64,000 nucleotides of DNA, taken from Balaenoptera acutorostrata (taxonomy: Eukaryota; Chordata; Mammalia; Artiodactyla; Balaenopteridae). Each line of letters begins with the position of its first letter. Within the stretch, counting starts at the first letter, position 1. Below, piece after piece: positions 10,895 to 23,500 of the stretch. The notes under the pieces were generated by a model that made no database searches, had not been told where the DNA came from, and saw only the letters and a program-made list of their open reading frames with translations. The position numbers were made by a program, and so were the translations under genes. Location: NCBI RefSeq assembly GCF_949987535.1, contig NC_080067.1, positions 57,904,405-57,968,404 of the forward strand. Direction: 5' to 3'.

Positions 10895-11030
10895 TTCTGA
10901 TATGCTAAGAGTCTTATTAAAATAGACTTAAAATTTTTATCAAATGCAGTTTGATATCATTTGGTACTTTTTTCCTTTCACCTATTAATATGGTAAATTA
11001 CAATGTTTCCAGTTTATATGGGGCCTAAAA
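10895..11030 (-). repeat. L1M LINE ORF2 fragment, antisense
   Basis: 'ttttatcaaatgcagtttgatatcatttgg' and 'cctattaatatggtaaattacaatg' match antisense L1 (TTTTATCAAATGCTTTTTCTGC, GTTAATGTGGTATATTACATTG). It lies in correct L1 order after the 9840-10470 fragment, so both may be one broken element. Confidence 0.6.
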
Positions 11031-11164
11031 CTTATACAATTTAAAGGACTCTCTTTAAGAAAGGGATACAGAATTATGAGTGCCTAGTTGAGTCTGAAAG
11101 TGAATAATTGTTTAGAATGGAAAAAGAAAAGCTGCCATGGAAGAGTTCCCTAGGAATAAAAGGT

Positions 11165-11475
11165 ACTGAATCTAAAGCTTTATCAAATTCATGTTGTGGT
11201 GAATTTAGAGAATTTCTAATATTTAACTAACCTTGTGTTTCTGAGGTGAACCCTATTTGGTCATGACATAATTCATTAAATATCTTGTGTACTTCTATTT
11301 GTTATTAATATATTTGTAGGGTTTTTTTTGCATTAAGATTCATGTAAAATTGTGAATCAGTGACATGTTTATTTTGTAAAAACAAATGAGAAACATCCTT
11401 TCCTTTCCTTTCTCTGTAGATTTTATATTCCAGTGGAGCTTAATGTTCTTGCTTAAATTATAAGTCTTTTATTTT
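11165..11475 (-). repeat. L1M LINE ORF2 fragment, antisense
   Basis: 'aactaaccttgtgtttctgaggtgaaccctatttggtcatgac' corresponds to antisense L1 AACCATCCTTGCATTCCTGG...CCCTACTTGGTCATGG. 'attaatatatttgtagggttttttttgcattaagattcatg' corresponds to TATTTTGTTGAGGATTTTTGCATCTATGTTCATC. It continues the order of the two preceding fragments; 11031-11164 between them is not L1-like. Confidence 0.65.
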
Positions 11476-12315
11476 CTTGAAATTATCAGTAACAACTTGA
11501 CGAGTTGTTTTCAATCTCATAAGGCTGATACTGATAGAGCATAAATGCAAAGATGTTTCCAGTTAGTCTCAAGTGAGTTTATTTGTGATCTTCCAATCTT
11601 CCTATATTATTGCTATTTTAATATAATTGCTGATCAGAAATTTAGGAGAAATACACTGAGTCTTCCACACCTTTATACCCATATCTTGTTCACCTTGCAT
11701 ACTGTTCTATCTTTAAGACACAGCCACAATCACATGTAACCTGCTTCATTAGTCAACTCCTTAGATGTTTTCCCAGATATTAACTGTAGGTTGTCAGCAT
11801 GGTGGTGCTGCCACAGAAAGAATAACAACAAATGATACCTTTCCTTAATAAGGTTGGCAGGTAGTCAATTATTTGTAAGATGGAGAAATACTTCTCTCTC
11901 TCAATGTTCCTATTGCTGATGCTTTTGGGGCTTAAAGAATTAAGTTTAAGTATGACCTAATAAAATAGTTTCAGCACATCTGAAAAGTCAGGAAACAGTA
12001 TGAACTGAATTTTATACAATGTTGGTTACATTTTTAAATAATATCCTTAATAACTTTTTCTTCCAAACTCAGTCCCTTTTACAGAGGAAGTACTTTTGTA
12101 AGTAAAGCGGTAGATCCAACATTAAATCCAATCTAAAATAAGTATAATGAATACACTACAGAGTGTCCCAAAAGTCTGACACCGAGAAAATTGCATATTT
12201 ACACTGCAGTGTGCTCGGTGGCTGAATTTCACAAATGGATTGAATTATACACTGACACATCAACTATTTCTTGTATGTGTCTACTAAGTGTATTTTGACT
12301 GAGTCTTTGTACTGA
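11476..12315. other. Unannotated stretch
   Basis: No gene is recognised. Around 12161-12186 'agagtgtcccaaaagtctgacac' recalls a mariner-type terminal repeat, but no second end is found within several hundred bases. Confidence 0.4.
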
Positions 12316-12359
12316 ATACATGTCTTTTTTTAAAAAAAAATTTTTCTTTTTTTTGATTT

Positions 12360-12486
12360 GGACCATTTTTAAAGTCTTTATTGAATCTGTTACAATATTG
12401 CTTCTGTTTTATGTTTTGGTTTTTTGGCCCCGAGGCATGTGGGATCTTAGCTCCCCAGCCAGGGATAGAACCCACACCCCCTCTTT
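12360..12486 (-). repeat. CHR-type SINE 3' fragment, antisense
   Basis: 'attgaatctgttacaatattgcttctg', 'ttttggccccgaggcatgtgggatct' and 'cagccagggatagaaccc' form the 3' half of a short CHR-type SINE up to a decayed B-box (reverse of GGTTCGATCCC). The left end (GGACTTCCC) is missing: the match stops at about 12486 and unique DNA follows. T- and A-runs at 12323-12354 are its old tail. Confidence 0.8.
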
Positions 12487-13144
12487 TGATAAACTGATAC
12501 AATCTTTAAAACTTGCATTACTTAACAAAGACAGATTGTGTTTAAGCTTCATGTTTTCTGCAGATTTTTCCTGTGCCTTTAGAAATTTCACGATTTTAAA
12601 CATCAAAATAAATCAACCCAATAGTGTGTTAGGAACTCAGGGTCAGCAGTAATGGTGATAGTATCTTTTCTGAGTTTTAATTAAAATTATTGTGATAATC
12701 ATTTTACAAGTTAGTTACCAAAATGAACATACTTTTGATGGTGATGTACCTTGTTTTATATAATTGATATATTACACCCCAAATATTTTTATTCATTATA
12801 TGTAAAAATACTATATCTTTAATGTATTTATAAATGCTATTTGTAAACACTGATCAAACACTTAAGATATGTGAAAAAACAAAGTAGGTAACTTTTTACC
12901 ATTCAAATGTCCAGGTTCTCATTTTATCACTTTTATGCTGTAAAATTTTATTAGTTTTTTTTTTTTTTTAAAGCAAAATGCACCTTTAATATAGGGGGAA
13001 AAACCTCTTTTTTTTTTTCAAATAATTCAAATATCCATTTTCCTTTGCAAAGTACACCAGTATAGCTTTTTAAAAAATGTTAGCTACTTGGGAACTCATT
13101 TTAATTAAAGTAATCAAATTATATTTGCTACCTAAATTAAATGT
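12487..13144. other. Unannotated AT-rich stretch
   Basis: Long A and T runs (near 12955 and 13008) but no gene or family recognised. Confidence 0.5.
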
Positions 13145-13154
13145 CCCATAACCA

Positions 13155-13517
13155 CTCTTTTTTTTTTTCTTTTATAAATTTATTTATTTATTTTTGACTG
13201 CGTTGGGTCTTCGCTGCTGCACACTGGCTTTCTCTAGTTGCAGCAAACAGGGGCTACTCTTCGTTGCGGTGCATGGGCTTCTCATTGCGGTGGCTTCTCT
13301 TGCTGTGGAGCACGGGTTCTAGATGCCCGGGCTTCAGTAGTTGCAGCACGCGGGCTCAGTAGTTGTGGCTTGCGGGCTCTAGAATGCAGGCTCAGTCGTT
13401 GTGGCGCACGGGCTTAGTTGCTCCACAGCATGTGGGATCGTCCCAGGCCAGGGATCGAACCCATGTCCCCTGCATTGGCAGGCGGAATCTTAAACACTGT
13501 GCCACCAGGGAAGTCCC
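13155..13517 (-). mobile_element. CHR-type SINE, long (GGACTTCC) subfamily
   Basis: A full-length antisense copy with a 10-bp duplication CCCATAACCA at 13145-13154 and 13518-13527. On the minus strand it starts GGGACTTCCCTGGTGGCAC and has the extra 'gccacaact' block of the long subfamily. The tail reads AAATAAATTTATAAAAG then an A-run. Several small open frames across it on both strands are SINE sequence. Confidence 0.94.
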
Positions 13518-13527
13518 CCCATAACCA

Positions 13528-13884
13528 ATATACAAAAAGGGAAACACTGCAAGAATGCCAACTGAAGGCTTCACTTCTTTTTGGGTTTGCCCAGGAAGAC
13601 CCTTTCCTTTGAAGCATATATGGAAATAATAATTATTATAAAGAAAGAAGGGTAGGTTATGTGAGTATGAAATTGTGCTAACTTTCTGTGTGTATATAAT
13701 ATTCACTCATATCATAACCAGGACTAACTTTTTATCTACAGGATAATGAATAACTCCTTTAGCTCTTTTCAAATCAATATTTACATTCATTCTTTTATTA
13801 TAATAATGACAGCCCAAGAAGAAAGTTGCATGATAAATTCAAAATTATTGACTGATAAAAAAATATGGAAGTACAGGGGATGAA
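13528..13884. other. Unannotated stretch
   Basis: No gene or repeat is recognised. Confidence 0.5.
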
Positions 13885-14000
13885 TTGCCATTAAAATTGG
13901 TATTCATTGGGAAAAACATTGTGGAGGAATTGATAACTGAACTGGGGCTTGAAAGACATATAGCCCTGAAATAGAGGGAGACATGTAGAAAGGTATCACT
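13885..14000 (-). repeat. L2 LINE internal fragment, antisense
   Basis: 'aattgataactgaactggggcttgaaagacatatag' resembles antisense L2 'ggcatttgaactgggtcttgaaggatgagtagg'. Short and diverged. Confidence 0.45.
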
Positions 14001-14961
14001 ACTGTTTTGCCAAGATGAGGTTTGGCAAGATTGTTACCTTCCTACTTATACCTAGTTGCTAGAAGAGTCAAACAAAAATAGCTCAGATCTTTGCCAGGCT
14101 GGTTTGCTTGTTTGAGAGTACTACAAGATCAAAAATCAGAAGAGACTAAATGTTTTGTTCAAAATCATGAAGCATTATTTTTTGGTAGAGCAAAGTGTAT
14201 CAATTCTGTCTTATAAATATTAATGCACATCACATTTTTCACTATGGGAAGGAGTAAAAAGGAAATGTGACATAGTCTATCACTTTAGATGCTTTAACAA
14301 ACAGTATTTGCCAAAATGTGGATGAATTTTTTTAGGATTGTTACATTAACAACTGATGATAGTGTTCATAAAAGTGGTGATATAAAAAAATTGTATTTTA
14401 AAATTAGTCCTGTTCATGTAGCAAGTCACTGACTAAAGTTGACTCTTTGGAAGAATAATTATAATACAATTAATATGAAAACATTTTCTTTGCTCAAGTT
14501 GTTTCCTCTGGATGTTTGCATGCTGTCATTCAAGTGTGTATGTCTAAATAAAATAAAATTATCACTTAAAATATTCATGAAAATATTTAAAATTTTTAGG
14601 AGTAACTGTACTCTAAACATTGTGTAATAAATGTCCATTTTGGTAAGTTAACTAGAAGCTAACTAATAACAAAATACTCTTGATTTTTTTAAGTTGAGAT
14701 GTACTTGGCAAAGGAGTTTTCTGCACTAAGCCCTACATATTTGAAACATTAATTTTAGATGTGTCTATGGCAACATAATGCATTCTTGTAGTCTTCCAAG
14801 GTGTGCCACACTTTGTAATCTTTCCTAAGAGTCACACGCCAAGAGGCCTGTCATACATAAAGTAAAGGATGACCATGACCGTTCAAAGAGAGTTGCCAAT
14901 ACTAACACTTTCCAACAAACTTCTGTTATTCGACATACATGGCTTGAATGTCAAGAAATAC
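14001..14961. other. Unannotated stretch
   Basis: AT-rich DNA with no recognisable gene, RNA or repeat. Confidence 0.5.
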
Positions 14962-14975
14962 TGTAACTAATTTTA

Positions 14976-15296
14976 TAGCTACTTTATTTATTTATTTATT
15001 TATTTATTTTTGGCTGTGTTGGGTCTTCGGTTCGTGCGAGGGCTTTCTCTGGTTACGGCAAGTGGGGGCCACTCTTCATCGCGGTGCGGGGACCGCTCTT
15101 CATCGCGGTGCGCGGGCCTTTCACTATCGCGGCCCCTCCCGTTGCGGGGCACAGGCTCCAGACGCGCAGGCTCAGTAGCTGTGGCTCACGGGCCCAGCTG
15201 CTCCGTGGCATGTGGGATCTTCCCAGACCAGGGCTCGAACCCGTGTCCCCTGCATTAGCAGGCAGATTCTCAACCACTGCGCCACCAGGGAAGCCC
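14976..15296 (-). mobile_element. CHR-type SINE with internal 24-bp duplication
   Basis: A full-length antisense copy of the GGCTTCCC subfamily between a perfect 14-bp duplication TGTAACTAATTTTA at 14962-14975 and 15297-15310. A 24-bp internal segment (CTCTTCATCGCGGTGCG) occurs twice in tandem, at 15069-15092 and 15093-15116, with few differences. The other copies here have one. The tail is a clean array of TTTA (AAAT antisense) units. Confidence 0.95.
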
Positions 15297-15310
15297 TGTA
15301 ACTAATTTTA

Positions 15311-15834
15311 ACATGAAATTCTAGATAATTCTGAGTACTGCCCATCATCCCCAGTAGAGACAAGGCAACATTACAATTCAACTCTATAAATAAATATGCC
15401 AAATCTTTTATAATTTATATTATTATGGTGGCCACACTGAAGGCTGGGGACCATACACTGCCACAGCACTATCATCCTTTAAAAAAAAACACTTAATTTC
15501 ACATTTCCTCATCATATCAGTTACTTTGTGATGAAATAGTAATGCTGTTCAGAATCTTCTGTCTCCCTGAATTTTCATTGCCAGGTCTTATTTTTCCCAC
15601 CAACAGCAAAAAGAAGGAAAGATCCTAGTTCTCTTCTGTTATTCAGCTGTGTCCAGTATCAGGATCTTGAGGCATTCCTCTCGGGGTATTTTGTCAAGTG
15701 TACAGCCTCTTATTTTGGTGTGGATAGAATAAAAAGGAGGCTTTCCTAACGTTGCAGAGACTTCACTTCTAAGGAGTGTAGTTGCAACATGTTTAGGCTG
15801 TTGCCATAGTAGTAATAGTAACATTGCCAAACAT
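15311..15834. other. Unannotated stretch
   Basis: No gene or repeat family is recognised. Confidence 0.5.
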
Positions 15835-16045
15835 GAGTAGCATTTTTGTAGCTCTTTCACTACATATTATCTACTTGCTCATGCTATCTCATTTACTCCT
15901 TAAAACCACCTGCATTTTGGAGGTGTTAATCCTGTTTTCCAACTGAGCATAACTGAATTTTAAAGAGTGTTTAAAAACTTTGTCGAAGTCACATAGTTGA
16001 AATGGGAATATAAGGCAGATCTCTCTCAGGTGAAAACTGTCTGAA
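15835..16045 (-). repeat. MIR SINE, antisense
   Basis: 'atctcatttactccttaaaaccacctg', 'ttggaggtgttaatcctgttttccaactgagc' and 'gtcgaagtcacatagttgaaatggg' follow the antisense MIR core (ACTCATTTAATCCTCACAACAACC, GGTACTATTATTATCCCCATTTTAC, CAAGGTCACACAGCTAG). Confidence 0.6.
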
Positions 16046-16613
16046 TACAGATAAAAAACTTGATATTTAGTAATTGTATTTGCCAGAGGTTGAAAAAAAG
16101 GAAGTAACACGTATGTTTCTGTCACAGAAAACTTCCCTTGTAGCCAGGAGCTGTTGTCCAGCAAAAGTGGCAGCGATATTATACACCGTAGGTGTGACAG
16201 TTCGGTCCAAATTAGATTCAAAACCAGCTCTGCAAAAGCAGAGAGGTTGATGATCCTTCCTGGAATCTATTTGCTTAAATGCATATGCATGGAGACTGTT
16301 CCACAGGGAATCGGAAGAAAATGAGAGTTGGTTTGTAAATGGAAGACCGGGGAGTAGTAGAAGACTAGAGCGTAGGGCAAATGGCAAGAGGTCCAAAATA
16401 TCGCTGGAAAGCCAGAGGTTGACGGATGCAATTTCATGACAGGTTTTGTGAGACTCAGTATAGAATGAACTTTAGAGCTCATATTCACAGGGAAGTACAA
16501 ATTGCACGGAGTCACCATTCTACCACACAGAACCCAACATTACTCTGGCTTTGGGGACACTGGGAACTTGGAAATATAGAAAACGTTCTTTTGGCATTTT
16601 CCCAGGGCATTAG

Positions 16614-16644
<31 letters not shown>

Positions 16645-17498
16645 TGAAGAAACAAGATCTTTCATGTGGCTCATGTTTTTATTTAAGACTCACTCTTGAG
16701 CACAAGAAGAAGTTCATGTAAGAATTACTGGCTAACATTCTAGAAACATATAAGAATAACTGCCAAAGGCTTTGAAGTGGATGGGCCTTGAGTGGAAATG
16801 CCTTAAGTCAAGCAGACTGAAGCTGAGAGCCACGGTAACTTGGGTTGATCCAAATTTTACTGTTGATCCAACTTGAACCCACCGAATGCTGATGCCTGGC
16901 ACACTCGTGATTAAAATCCTAAAAAACTACTTGATGTCTCCTGTATACTCTAAACATCCCCAGTATCACGATTTGAAACACACAGTCTTTTCAACCTAAG
17001 ACGCCCTCCCATATCAGTCTTGGAGATTTTATCATTATTTTTCAAAACCCAAGTTAACTTCCAATTTTCTTAACTAACCCGAATGATTTTCTTCCTCTCT
17101 CACCTCCCAATCCTACAAAGTGGACACGAAATAAATACTTTGCAAATTGGCAATATTGAACAAGCTTTGAAAATTGACCTACAAGTACAAAAACAAAAAC
17201 AAAAAATTGTGAAAAATCATGTTATCACCTTGGAAGGAGAAAAGAGGGATAAAATTCTTAGAGACTGCGGCCTCTGAAATAGATTCCATTTATTGGGCTA
17301 TATTGGGTATCTTCAGGATATTACTTTTTTTAATTTTACTGACCAAGAATTCCAGGATCCCCTTATTTCCTCTCTCAAGCATATTTTTAAAAAATTAAAT
17401 CAATAATGACCAAGTGCTAATAACAGAAACAATATTTTTTTAAAAACTGTTTAAATCTCAGTATTGCCCTAGGTACAAAAACATTTCTCTTTGTATTT
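16046..17498. other. Unannotated stretch
   Basis: Mostly unique DNA. 16050-16600 is less AT-rich and has short antisense open frames (up to 110 codons at 15889-16221) without recognisable domains. A CAAAA run is at 16620-16642. Confidence 0.45.
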
Positions 17499-17615
<117 letters not shown>

Positions 17616-19364
17616 CTTACTATTTCAATGACTTCATTTTGCAGTTACCTCTTTGTTATAATCTTCACTTGCATAGTGAGCCTGGAAAGAGATTTCCAGC
17701 CTTTTCTTTTCCATTTTGAAATCTCAGAGGACAACATTGTGCTGGATTTAAAAGATGCATGAGTGAAGAAAAATGAGGTCCATCAGATTTCTCTGCTTTA
17801 GACTGAGTCATATATTTTCCCTATATCCATACACCAGACAAAATAGAAGGATAGAATGATTTGTCATTTCCTGTTCTGGGATGTTTAATTTCAGACACCT
17901 TTTTCAAGGTCTGGAAAAACAGTTACCTTCTGTTTTAAAGTTATAATCTAGTAATCAAACCTATGTATGGCCTGGGTAAAATGTTAAGATTTGATATATT
18001 TCAGAGAGCACTGCCATTTGGATAGGTTTCCAATTTCTGAACTCTCTTATTTATCCCAGTTGTTGATTAAAATGGGTCATGATTTCTATCATTAGTTATC
18101 TCATTGTAAACATACAACTTTAATATCGAAAGGAGTCAGCATGGATGGTTCCCATGATAATTCCTAACTCATACATTATTTGATTTCATTTCATTTGGAA
18201 TGTCAGTTTTAAACCTGTAAGTACTGAGCCCAAATGAAATTTTTATATGAAACTCCTTATTCATCATTAGGAATAAATTGCATGTATAGTTCGTACAGGT
18301 AGCTTTGGATTTTTCATTACTACAACGTCCCTGCAAAATACTCATTCTAGGTCTGAAAATGATTCTCAGATCATTTATTCACGTCTTCACAACCACAGAA
18401 GCCACACTAGTAATGTCAGTAGTTAATTGAAATCATGGATCATGTCTTAGTTTGAAAATGCCTCTCTAGCTTTTGTCTACAGTAAAAACTTCTACGGTTT
18501 TGGATTGGAGAAAATCATAATATAAATTCAAATTGTTTCTCTACTTAATAAAAATATGTATATTTAATATTCTATTTCTGTAAGGCTTAATTTCACTTTG
18601 TTGTTGTTGTTTCACTCTGCACAGCAATGAAGCCTGAAATACTTCAGGGAAAGAAAAAATAAAAAGCAAGAAAGAAAACAAATGAAGTCTTCCCAATTCA
18701 AGGGATTTGGTATTTTATCTAGTTTGACAGTAAATAGTAAAGTATTTTGAACATCTTCCTAATAACTAATACTATGAAAACGATATCACACTCTCAAAGA
18801 GCTTACAATATTGTTATACTTAAAAAAAAAAACAATACAACACTGTCTTCCTGTTAGTACTCTTCTTGCACTCTAAAAAAGTATACCTTTGGGCCTCTTT
18901 TATTTTTTCTGCCTCTCAGGCATATGTAGCTGTGACCTAGCAAAATTATTTTGGTTTGTTTTTTAGTCTATTGCTTTGTACCAATAACAGGCCACACCTG
19001 GTATATTCAGAGAGACCACCATGCAGGTAGGAGTCTTGGAAAATATTTTTAAGGGCTTTTATTTTAGTCCTTAGGAGACAATACTCTCATGTGATATGAA
19101 TGAGGGAGATAACAGTTAAAGAGGCATTTGATAATATTCTTTGACTCCATTGATACAGTAAATAAAATCAGTTAATTAAAATAGTTTTCCCCCCATTGAA
19201 AAGCTGAATTTTCTTCTCTAGGCCTCAGTTTCTTATCTGTTTATTTAGGGACTTGAACTAGATAATGTATAAATGGGTTCTCTTATTTTACATATTTGAA
19301 ATTCTTAGATGTTATACAGGGCATGTACACTAAACATTGTCCATTTCATCCAAATTTAAAATTT
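17616..19364. other. Unannotated stretch
   Basis: Unique DNA. A weak sense MIR trace is possible at about 19205-19300 ('ggcctcagtttcttatctgt'). No gene is supported. Confidence 0.45.
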
Positions 19365-20045
19365 TTGGCATCAAGTTGTTCACACTATCCTCATGATATT
19401 TCTAAATCTCAAGGGTATCAGTAGTTATATCACTCCTACTCCTTTTTAGTCTTAATTTTTTAAAGTTTGTGCTCCTTTCTTACTTTCTTAATCAATCCTA
19501 CCAGAGTTTTGTTTATTTTATACATCTTTCAAAGAGCCAATTTTTGGTATTATTAACCCTCACGGTTTTGTTTCTTTATTTTCCTTATTAGTAGTTATTT
19601 ATTTTGTTTATTTTTTCTTCCTTTTTATTGTTTGGGTTTTACTTTGTTATATTTTATAATTTTTATTAAAACGCTTAGTTTATTAACTCTAGTTTACTTT
19701 TTATTTAACAATAGTAAATATTTTATTAATTATTTAACATTAACATTGAGATGTATCTCAAATATTTTATAGGTAATATTTGACTGTTGTTCTGTTCTAC
19801 GTATTTAGAAATTTCCACTATGGTATCTTCTTTGACCCAATGCATTATTTATATGCATGTTTTTTTGTTTTTGAATTTCTGAGAATTGTTGGCTACTTTT
19901 AAATTTCTAATTATATTGATTTTTCTGACTGCAGTTTGTAGCCTATCAGTTATTTTATGTCTGTTCAAATGTTCCTTTGTGGCCCATTGTTGTTATAAAA
20001 ATATTATCTGTTTCATTCCAGAGATTCAAAAACTTTTTCTAAAAT
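19365..20045 (-). repeat. L1M LINE ORF2 fragment, antisense
   Basis: Successive antisense L1 landmarks are present: 'aatcaatcctaccagagttttgtttattttatacatctttcaaagagccaatttttgg' (L1 GTCTTGCTAGAGGTTTATCAATTTTATTG, CAAAGAACCAACTTTTGG), then 'tcttctttgacccaatgcattattta' and 'ttttgaatttctgagaattgttgg'. This encodes the region between the endonuclease and reverse transcriptase of ORF2. Very decayed, with no intact frame. Confidence 0.7.
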
Positions 20046-20054
20046 TAATAAATC

Positions 20055-20057
<3 letters not shown>

Positions 20058-20115
<58 letters not shown>
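20058..20115. repeat. (TA)n microsatellite
   Basis: About 29 uninterrupted TA units, directly after the old L1 fragment. Confidence 0.95.
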
Positions 20116-20120
<5 letters not shown>

Positions 20121-20316
20121 CAGGAGGAAGGATGAGTGTCATCACCAGATTAGTTAAAATACATTTAAAAGAGTAAATAACCTACCTTTGTGAACAATGT
20201 GATCATGTTGATTCCTTAAAGATTCCAAAAGGCAAGGACATTTATATCCAAGCCTCTATTCTCTTATAAAGAGAAATACTGTCTAAAGACATGAAATGTA
20301 AATGATTTTAATTCTT

Positions 20317-20573
20317 TTTTTTAATATCTTTATTGGAGTATAATTGCTTTACAATGTTGTGTTAGTTTCTGCTGTACAACAAAGTGAATCAGCTATACGT
20401 ATACATATATCCCCATATCTCCTCCCTCTTGAACCTCCCTCCAACGCTCCCTATCCCACCCCTCTAAGTGGTCACAAAGCACCAAGCTGATCTCCCTGTG
20501 CTATGCAGCTGCTTCCCACTAGCTATCTATTTTACATTTGGTAGTGTATATATGTCAGTGCTACTGTCTCACT
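20317..20573 (-). mobile_element. 5'-truncated L1, 3' UTR only, antisense
   Basis: The reverse complement matches the last ~250 bases of the L1 at 41230-41480 closely: landmarks 'aataaagatatt', 'tttgttgtacagcagaaac', 'ggatatatgt' and 'agatagctagtgggaagc'. A probable 9-bp duplication TTAATTCTT flanks it (20308-20316 and 20573-20581). The A-tail is short (T-run at 20314-20321). A 101-codon sense open frame here is antisense L1, not a gene. Confidence 0.9.
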
Positions 20574-20581
20574 TAATTCTT

Positions 20582-23500
20582 CATAACATTGTTCTTAAAG
20601 AAGAATCTTCCACAATGTCTGTCTGCCTGCCCTGCTTCAGTAAGAGGGCACATTCAAGGACAGGCCTATGGGATAGAGGCTTGGAAGACTGTCAAAGAAA
20701 TGCATGCCAGTTGCCTATACTAGTCAGCATAAACATAAATGGACAGCCAAAGAGTATTAGACATCTTCTTTGAGTTACAATATAGGTTTGTATATCCTTC
20801 TATTGTTCAATATAGTACATGATTTATACTCTTAATGCCATTTATCTGTTTTTAGGTTTTCTTAATTAGCCTAGTGTAAAGTCAGGGAAGACTTTATTAT
20901 ATCTCAAAATTTAAAGTGCATGTTTTAAACCTTGAAAACATAAAAATAATAATTATAAAATAACACATATTAGATGGTGGAAAAAGTACGGTTTTGAAAG
21001 AACAGTGACTACTTCCTCTTATCTTTATACTGTGAAGTCTATAGATGATGCGTGATTTTGGCAAATCAAGAGAAAAAAGTAAAGGTCTATAAATCTTAAA
21101 GTCCTTATGGCAACCACTAGAAATTTTTTGAAAATAGTGATAAAATAAAAGAAATAACAAAATCCAGAGTTGGGAGATGGAGAGGAAGAGAGGGGTAGTG
21201 TTTTGTCTCCTAAATTTCTTATTTTTTGTATTGGTGAGTTAATAGATATTGTTATGAGTTGGTAATTCCAGTAATTGGCATGTATGTGTTTATGTAATTG
21301 TAAATACACAACTATAATATTTATAATATTTAACAAATAACAATAAAAGTTAAAATGATTGCCAACAGAACAATTAAAAATAAAACTTTGCATAGTGCAG
21401 ATGGACTGAAGTTTATGTATATGTGTGTGTGTGTGTTTCTGAACTTTTAATTTTATACCTCTCTATGTGGTTGAAAATATTTAATCATGAGTGTGACATA
21501 ATAATTTATTTATCATCCTATATTCAGGCAAAGAACACTGTTCAGATAAATGTTTCACTACATCTGTATTTACTGATATAGAAAGAGGACTACAATATGT
21601 TTATCAGTAAATAAAAACATAATACATATAATTGTGTGTATTACATATTCTGATTGTTTAAGAATGATAAAGATACATAGATGTTTCTATTAATCAATTC
21701 ATGGAAAGTATCAGGAAAGAAACACACCAAACTAATAATAGTGACTATTTGGACAGTGCTTTATCTTGTATTCCGTTGTATTAAGTAAATGTTTCACTAC
21801 AATAATGCATTGATTATATAGTACAATTTTAAGCATAAAAGAGATTCTAGATAAGTTAGTTGGCAGGATATCTAACTTAACCTAGTTTACTCTGTGCTTC
21901 CAGTGTTCAGGTTTTCAACTCTGTAGGTATAGGAATTCTCTGTGCCTTGCTCGCTGCTCAGCAGCCAGACCAGGTCACAAAACCACAACAGCAACTCTTT
22001 AAATATTTCTGGAATGAATTCATAAATTTAAGCAAATTGCTTAATATAATATGTGACATATATCAATAGAAGGTATGCAATAGATGAAAGCTTTTGTTTT
22101 GTTAAATAACCTATATGAACAAGTAAGAAAGAACAGCTTTCAGTAATTAAAATTAAAAATCATTCAGATAGCAATGTGAGTGATGGCTGGTGGAAAACTT
22201 TATTTTTTCTATTATTTTCCTCTCTGTAGTTTTTAGATGATCTATTTGTACACACATTTCATTTTTAAAATAAAAAAGCTATTAAAAAGTTAACTCCAGA
22301 TTGTTTTGGCTCAAGATTACAAACAGAACATTCTCACTTGTGCCTTTTTATTTTTGTCGATGGCATATACCTGCCTTTCTTTGCAGTTTATGTTTAATCC
22401 AGATTTCTCCAAAATGGATAATACAATTCCTAAAGCTTCTTCATTATCATCCTTCATATCAGCAAATCTTTGCTTACTTTTAGGTTTTAGAATTCTGGTA
22501 AGCAGAGTGATGCTTCTTTCTTGTAAGTTCTGTCTACAATAAAATCCTGTTGAGTACAAGAATATGTAATAGCATTTACTTCCTCAGTTAATTTCATTGT
22601 GAATGTGCTAGAACTTGTGTCAATGAAGTTATTCTGAATGTCTTTAGTAGACAATAAGCCTCAGTCATGATCAGAGTGAGGAAAAGGGAGAATTGCACAT
22701 GGACTAATTTGATGGTTATGGCTTCCGATGAGTTTCCATTTCCCTTCAGGCTTTGGACTAAAGCTAAAAGCAAACGTATTTAAAATGCAAGATTCCAGAG
22801 GTACTTTGCTGCTCTGATTTAGCTTTAAGTTAAGTCAGTTGTGTTACTGACAGGACTGGCACTCCACAGTAGGTTGGTAACCATAACACAGTAACCTAGA
22901 AGATGAGGTCTGGAAGTCTTCAGGCAGAGGAGAACTTGGTCAGTTGTCATGGAATCTTCATCTTATATTAATAAAGGGAAATTGATCAGTCTCTTGCAAC
23001 AGACGTAGTTAATTTTTTCTTCAAACTCAAAGTACAACCTGACATAGCTGTTTCTGATATTCTGATGATGGTGGTGAGAGGAAAATTGGAAGCGTAATGA
23101 TCTGTCTCAAACAGAAAAATTATGATCAGAAAGGGAAAATATAACCATTTTGCTTTGGTATAAAGTTGTCAGTCCAATAATAGGCTGTTGAATGGCTTGT
23201 TTAAATGCAAGAACTTAGTATAGTATTCAAGAAATACGATATTATACTCTTTATTTAACTAGCATAATATGACAGGAAAAATAACCACTTGTCTCCATTT
23301 TAGAAATGAGATATAAGTAACATATTATAAATTTGTCCTAGTTCATGGATGTGACAGTTAATTGATGTACATGTTGGCAATTTGCTTAGTAGATTATCAT
23401 TTACTGTCACTTTTTAAATTAGAATGTGATCTTCCATTGTCTTTAATCTATTTACATCATGGATGACAAATTTCTTTCCCTTAAGCAAAATCTTTATTTA

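Noticed and set aside
12161..12186. Mariner element start (GTGTCCCAAAAGTC)
   Set aside because: Only one end is visible. No inverted partner or TA-bounded element could be found downstream.
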